This document shows positions 62,170 to 64,000 of a stretch of DNA of 64,000 nt, in pieces. Both the position numbers and the translations under genes were made by a program. Each line of letters begins with the position of its first letter. Position 1 is the stretch's first letter. This DNA comes from Chitinophagaceae bacterium (GTDB lineage Bacteria > Bacteroidota > Bacteroidia > Chitinophagales > Chitinophagaceae). The notes below the pieces were generated by a model, which was not told the origin of the DNA, made no database searches, and saw only the letters and a list, made by a program, of their open reading frames with translations. Location of the stretch: the NCBI GenBank assembly GCA_947371755.1, contig CANBQT010000005.1, positions 33,775-97,774 on the forward strand. Reading direction: 5' to 3'.

Positions 62170-62382
62170 TCAATCCATTTCTTCAGGAGGAATGGAATTA
62201 ATTCCCAATATTTTATAGATCGGACAAAAATCTATCAGCGCTGTGGCTAATAAAACGCCGCCTACTATCAGTAATATCAATCCTATAGTTCCGGTAATAA
62301 CCTGCATAAAATAGAGTGCCGCAAAGACAACTGCAAGAATAATCCGAATAATCCTATCGAGAAATCCGATGTTCTTTTTCAT
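62170..62382 (-). CDS. DUF2892 two-helix membrane protein
   Basis: A 70-residue protein that opens KKNIGFLDRIIRIILAVVF and has two membrane helices (about 11-28 and 31-48), then IDFCPIYKILGINS. This is the DUF2892/YgaP-like inner-membrane domain. In some proteins it is joined to rhodanese; here it stands alone. Function unknown. Confidence 0.85.
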   Translation of the reverse strand: MKKNIGFLDRIIRIILAVVFAALYFMQVITGTIGLILLIVGGVLLATALIDFCPIYKILGINSIPPEEMD

Positions 62383-62565
62383 TAGGCTTTATTTAATAGT
62401 TTAAAAATGCATTAATTACAACAAGAAAGCCCAAAGAACTTAAGAAACGGTATGATAGTGTTGTTGGCTTTCCTATACAAAATAAACATTAGTTTTTAAT
62501 ATATACAATGAGATTCGTCACTTTATGATAATTAAGGAATGAAGGTCTATCCTGAACATAGAGCC

Positions 62566-62593
62566 AAAAAAAATCCCGAGTGTTGGCTCGGGA
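62566..62593 (-). terminator. Terminator of the TPR protein gene
   Basis: TCCCGAG and CTCGGGA pair around a 6-base loop; on the minus strand a run of eight T follows. It lies 25 bases after the stop. Confidence 0.85.
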
Positions 62594-62617
62594 CTTATCA
62601 AAACGAAGAATTTATCT

Positions 62618-63271
62618 CTAACCCGGAACGCGGGAAATGTATTTTTCAATTTCTTTTACCTGGTCCAACACCTGTTTAGTGGTTGGTTTACAAGCTTTTG
62701 CCCTACGGAAATAATCCTTGGCGGCACGGAATTCGCGCTTATTCATAAAGATCTGGCACATGCTTAAATAAGCTACGGCTTCACTTTCTTTATCCGGAAT
62801 TCCCAAACGAATCGCTGCGCGGATATAGGTTTCACCTTGTTTAAGGTCGCCCTTTTGCATTGCCATCATCCCTAATTGCAGCTTATTGGCGCCTTCTGCT
62901 TCTGGCATAGGTGAACCAAGAGAAGAACTCATTTTAAGGTGTTTTTCGGCAGAATCGAAGTCTTGCTTCATCATCGCCAGATTACCCTTGATGGTATAAT
63001 AAGTAGAACGAACTGGTTTGTATAAAAGTCCTGGAAACCAGATGGTACCTAGAATTTTTTCCACTTCTTCAATATTACCAGCTTCCATAGGACCCTGAAT
63101 CAGGCGCATGGGTCCGATAAAGAAATGACTTGAAAAGCCGATGAAAGCTATGAAGTAGATTGGAAAAATTGGCCAGAAACCAGTACCTGTCAGGTTAAAA
63201 GCTAGTCCAAGAAGAACCGCTACGATACTAAGCCAGAAGCGGTATTTAATAATGATATTATAAAATTGCAT
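62618..63271 (-). CDS. TPR-containing membrane-anchored protein
   Basis: A 217-residue protein with two N-terminal helices (YRFWLSIVAVLLGLAFNLTG and FPIYFIAFIGFSSHFFIG) and about 150 cytoplasmic residues of tetratricopeptide-like helices (NLAMMKQDFDSAEKHLKMSS, LQLGMMAMQKGDLKQGETYIRAA, YLSMCQIFMNKREFRAAKDYFRRA). TPR arrays bind other proteins; the partner is unknown. Confidence 0.8.
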   Translation of the reverse strand: MQFYNIIIKYRFWLSIVAVLLGLAFNLTGTGFWPIFPIYFIAFIGFSSHFFIGPMRLIQGPMEAGNIEEVEKILGTIWFPGLLYKPVRSTYYTIKGNLAMMKQDFDSAEKHLKMSSSLGSPMPEAEGANKLQLGMMAMQKGDLKQGETYIRAAIRLGIPDKESEAVAYLSMCQIFMNKREFRAAKDYFRRAKACKPTTKQVLDQVKEIEKYISRVPG

Positions 63272-63317
63272 AACCCTATTTAATTGAGAGTGGGCAAAGA
63301 TAAAGGGAAATAGGGTT

Positions 63318-63339
63318 TTTCGGAATCTGATTTCCGAAA
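63318..63339. repeat. Short perfect inverted repeat
   Basis: TTTCGGAA and TTCCGAAA pair around six bases between the TPR and VOC genes. No T-run follows on either strand, so it is not a clear terminator. Confidence 0.3.
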
Positions 63340-63348
63340 TCCTGGAAT

Positions 63349-63810
63349 CTAGTGTTTGGCGTCGTTTACTTCCAGCCAGTATCCCTCAGGATCTTTGAGC
63401 CAGATCTGGTGTACTCCATCGATGCGGGTGGTGATGGTATTTTGTTTACCACTCACGTCTTCGAAAGCTAATTTTAGATCCAGCAAGCGTTTAGTAAAAT
63501 CTGTGAGTGAAGGCACGCTAAAGCAGGTATGATGGTTTTTAAAGTATTCTTTAGGTTGATCTGCGCCTTGAATCAGATGCATGGCAATGCCATTACCGAT
63601 GGTAAACCAGGCGTGTTTATTGTCGTGAAAGGGTTCTGCAAGGGTATCTAATTGCATCACATCGCGATAAAAAGACGCTTCTTTTTGCAGGTCGGCCACA
63701 AAAATGGCCACATGGTCGATACTGACTCTGGGTTTATTATTTTGAGCACTAACTAAAGTACTGAAGCCAAAAGTTAGTAATAGGCAAAGAAAGGAAGAGA
63801 TGAATTTCAT
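63349..63810 (-). CDS. Exported VOC-family (glyoxalase-like) protein
   Basis: A 153-residue protein with a signal peptide (MKFISSFLCLLLTFGFSTLVSAQ) and one VOC domain: VSIDHVAIFVADLQKEASFYRDVMQL, a metal-ligand His in IDHVAI, His in GIAMHLIQG, and VHQIWLKDPEGYWLEVNDA with the final Glu. VOC proteins use a metal to act on lactoyl-thiol, dioxygenation or other substrates. An exported form is less usual; the substrate is unknown. The ATG at 63810 opens the signal peptide; an upstream one adds thirteen residues. Confidence 0.85.
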   Translation of the reverse strand: MKFISSFLCLLLTFGFSTLVSAQNNKPRVSIDHVAIFVADLQKEASFYRDVMQLDTLAEPFHDNKHAWFTIGNGIAMHLIQGADQPKEYFKNHHTCFSVPSLTDFTKRLLDLKLAFEDVSGKQNTITTRIDGVHQIWLKDPEGYWLEVNDAKH

Positions 63811-63920
63811 ATGGTGGTTTGTTTGTTGAAAATACGGCATTCGGTTCAACTAAATAAAAAGGGGGCATCAATAAAGGATAGAAACTGTTATTTTTGCGGC
63901 TCGATAAAATTATTTGTCGC

Positions 63921-63992
63921 GGTCCCGTAGTTCAATGGATAGAATAGGAGTTTCCTAAACTCTAGATCCAAGTTCGATTCTTGGCGGGACCA
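63921..63992 (+). tRNA. tRNA-Arg, anticodon CCU
   Basis: A complete 72-nt cloverleaf: acceptor GGTCCCG/CGGGACC with discriminator A63992, a D arm with AGTTCAATGGATAGAAT, an anticodon loop TTCCTAA on GGAGT/ACTCT, and a T arm with TTCGATT. The anticodon CCT reads AGG arginine codons. The 3' CCA is not encoded. A short AT-rich region precedes it. Confidence 0.95.
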
Positions 63993-64000
63993 CAAAGCCC

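Noticed and set aside
1..64000. CRISPR array, prophage or biosynthetic gene cluster
   Set aside because: No regularly spaced repeats, phage structural genes or modular synthases are present; the FabH-like gene stands without partners.

Overview
The window is one continuous, gene-dense chromosomal stretch from a member of the Bacteroidota, most likely family Chitinophagaceae (the family is an inference). Support: low GC; promoter -7 boxes of the TAnnTTTG type instead of a sigma70 -10; little sign of Shine-Dalgarno sites; Bacteroidota-typical families (DUF4397 lipoprotein, DUF5009 membrane acyltransferase, DUF6787, a PVC-type heme dehydrogenase, LytTR and Reg_prop signalling); and an alternative complex III linked to an aa3-type oxidase. 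I found no transposase, integrase, prophage or CRISPR array.

Layout. 1-86: start of a PfkB sugar kinase. 246-5413: a TetR repressor with a palindromic operator, then paaE-A-B-C-D-G, the ring-epoxidation and isomerisation part of aerobic phenylacetate breakdown. 5.5-16 kb: housekeeping and envelope genes (obg, typA, DUF5009, a FabH-like synthase, a lipid kinase, ctaA, rnhB). 16-21.7 kb: a LytTR regulator, a Reg_prop/LytS-type sensor kinase, a YciO-like protein, a gap with two hairpins, and a solitary LuxR-type regulator. 21.8-29.2 kb: a 2-oxoacid:ferredoxin oxidoreductase beta subunit without its alpha subunit, an AhpD-like protein, an S9 peptidase, an amidase, an acyl-CoA dehydrogenase and MarR. 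29.3-33 kb: a small polysaccharide locus (GT2, O-antigen ligase, Wzz-like protein). 33.0-33.9 kb: an Lrp regulator and a free-standing tRNA-like RNA. 33.9-43.4 kb: PVC-type dehydrogenase, serine hydrolase, amidohydrolase, PAS kinase, and trmB overlapping two small genes.

43.4-59.4 kb is the respiratory core, all on the minus strand: actA-B-C-D-E-F, ctaC, ctaD, terminator, ctaB, two subunit III genes, subunit IV, terminator, a SCO copper chaperone and a DUF420 protein. ActABCDEF takes electrons from menaquinol, the hemes of ActA and ActE pass them on, and the CtaC/CtaD oxidase reduces oxygen. CtaB here and CtaA at 14.2 kb make heme A; SCO serves the CuA site. 59.6-64 kb: a DUF6787-PurN fusion, a second serine hydrolase, a palindromic repeat, three small minus-strand genes and tRNA-Arg(CCU).

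The most unusual object is the RNA at 33642-33806. It has its own promoter and terminator, a complete tRNA acceptor stem, D arm, anticodon arm and T arm, and a branched 92-nt domain where the variable arm should be. I cannot assign it to a known RNA family.
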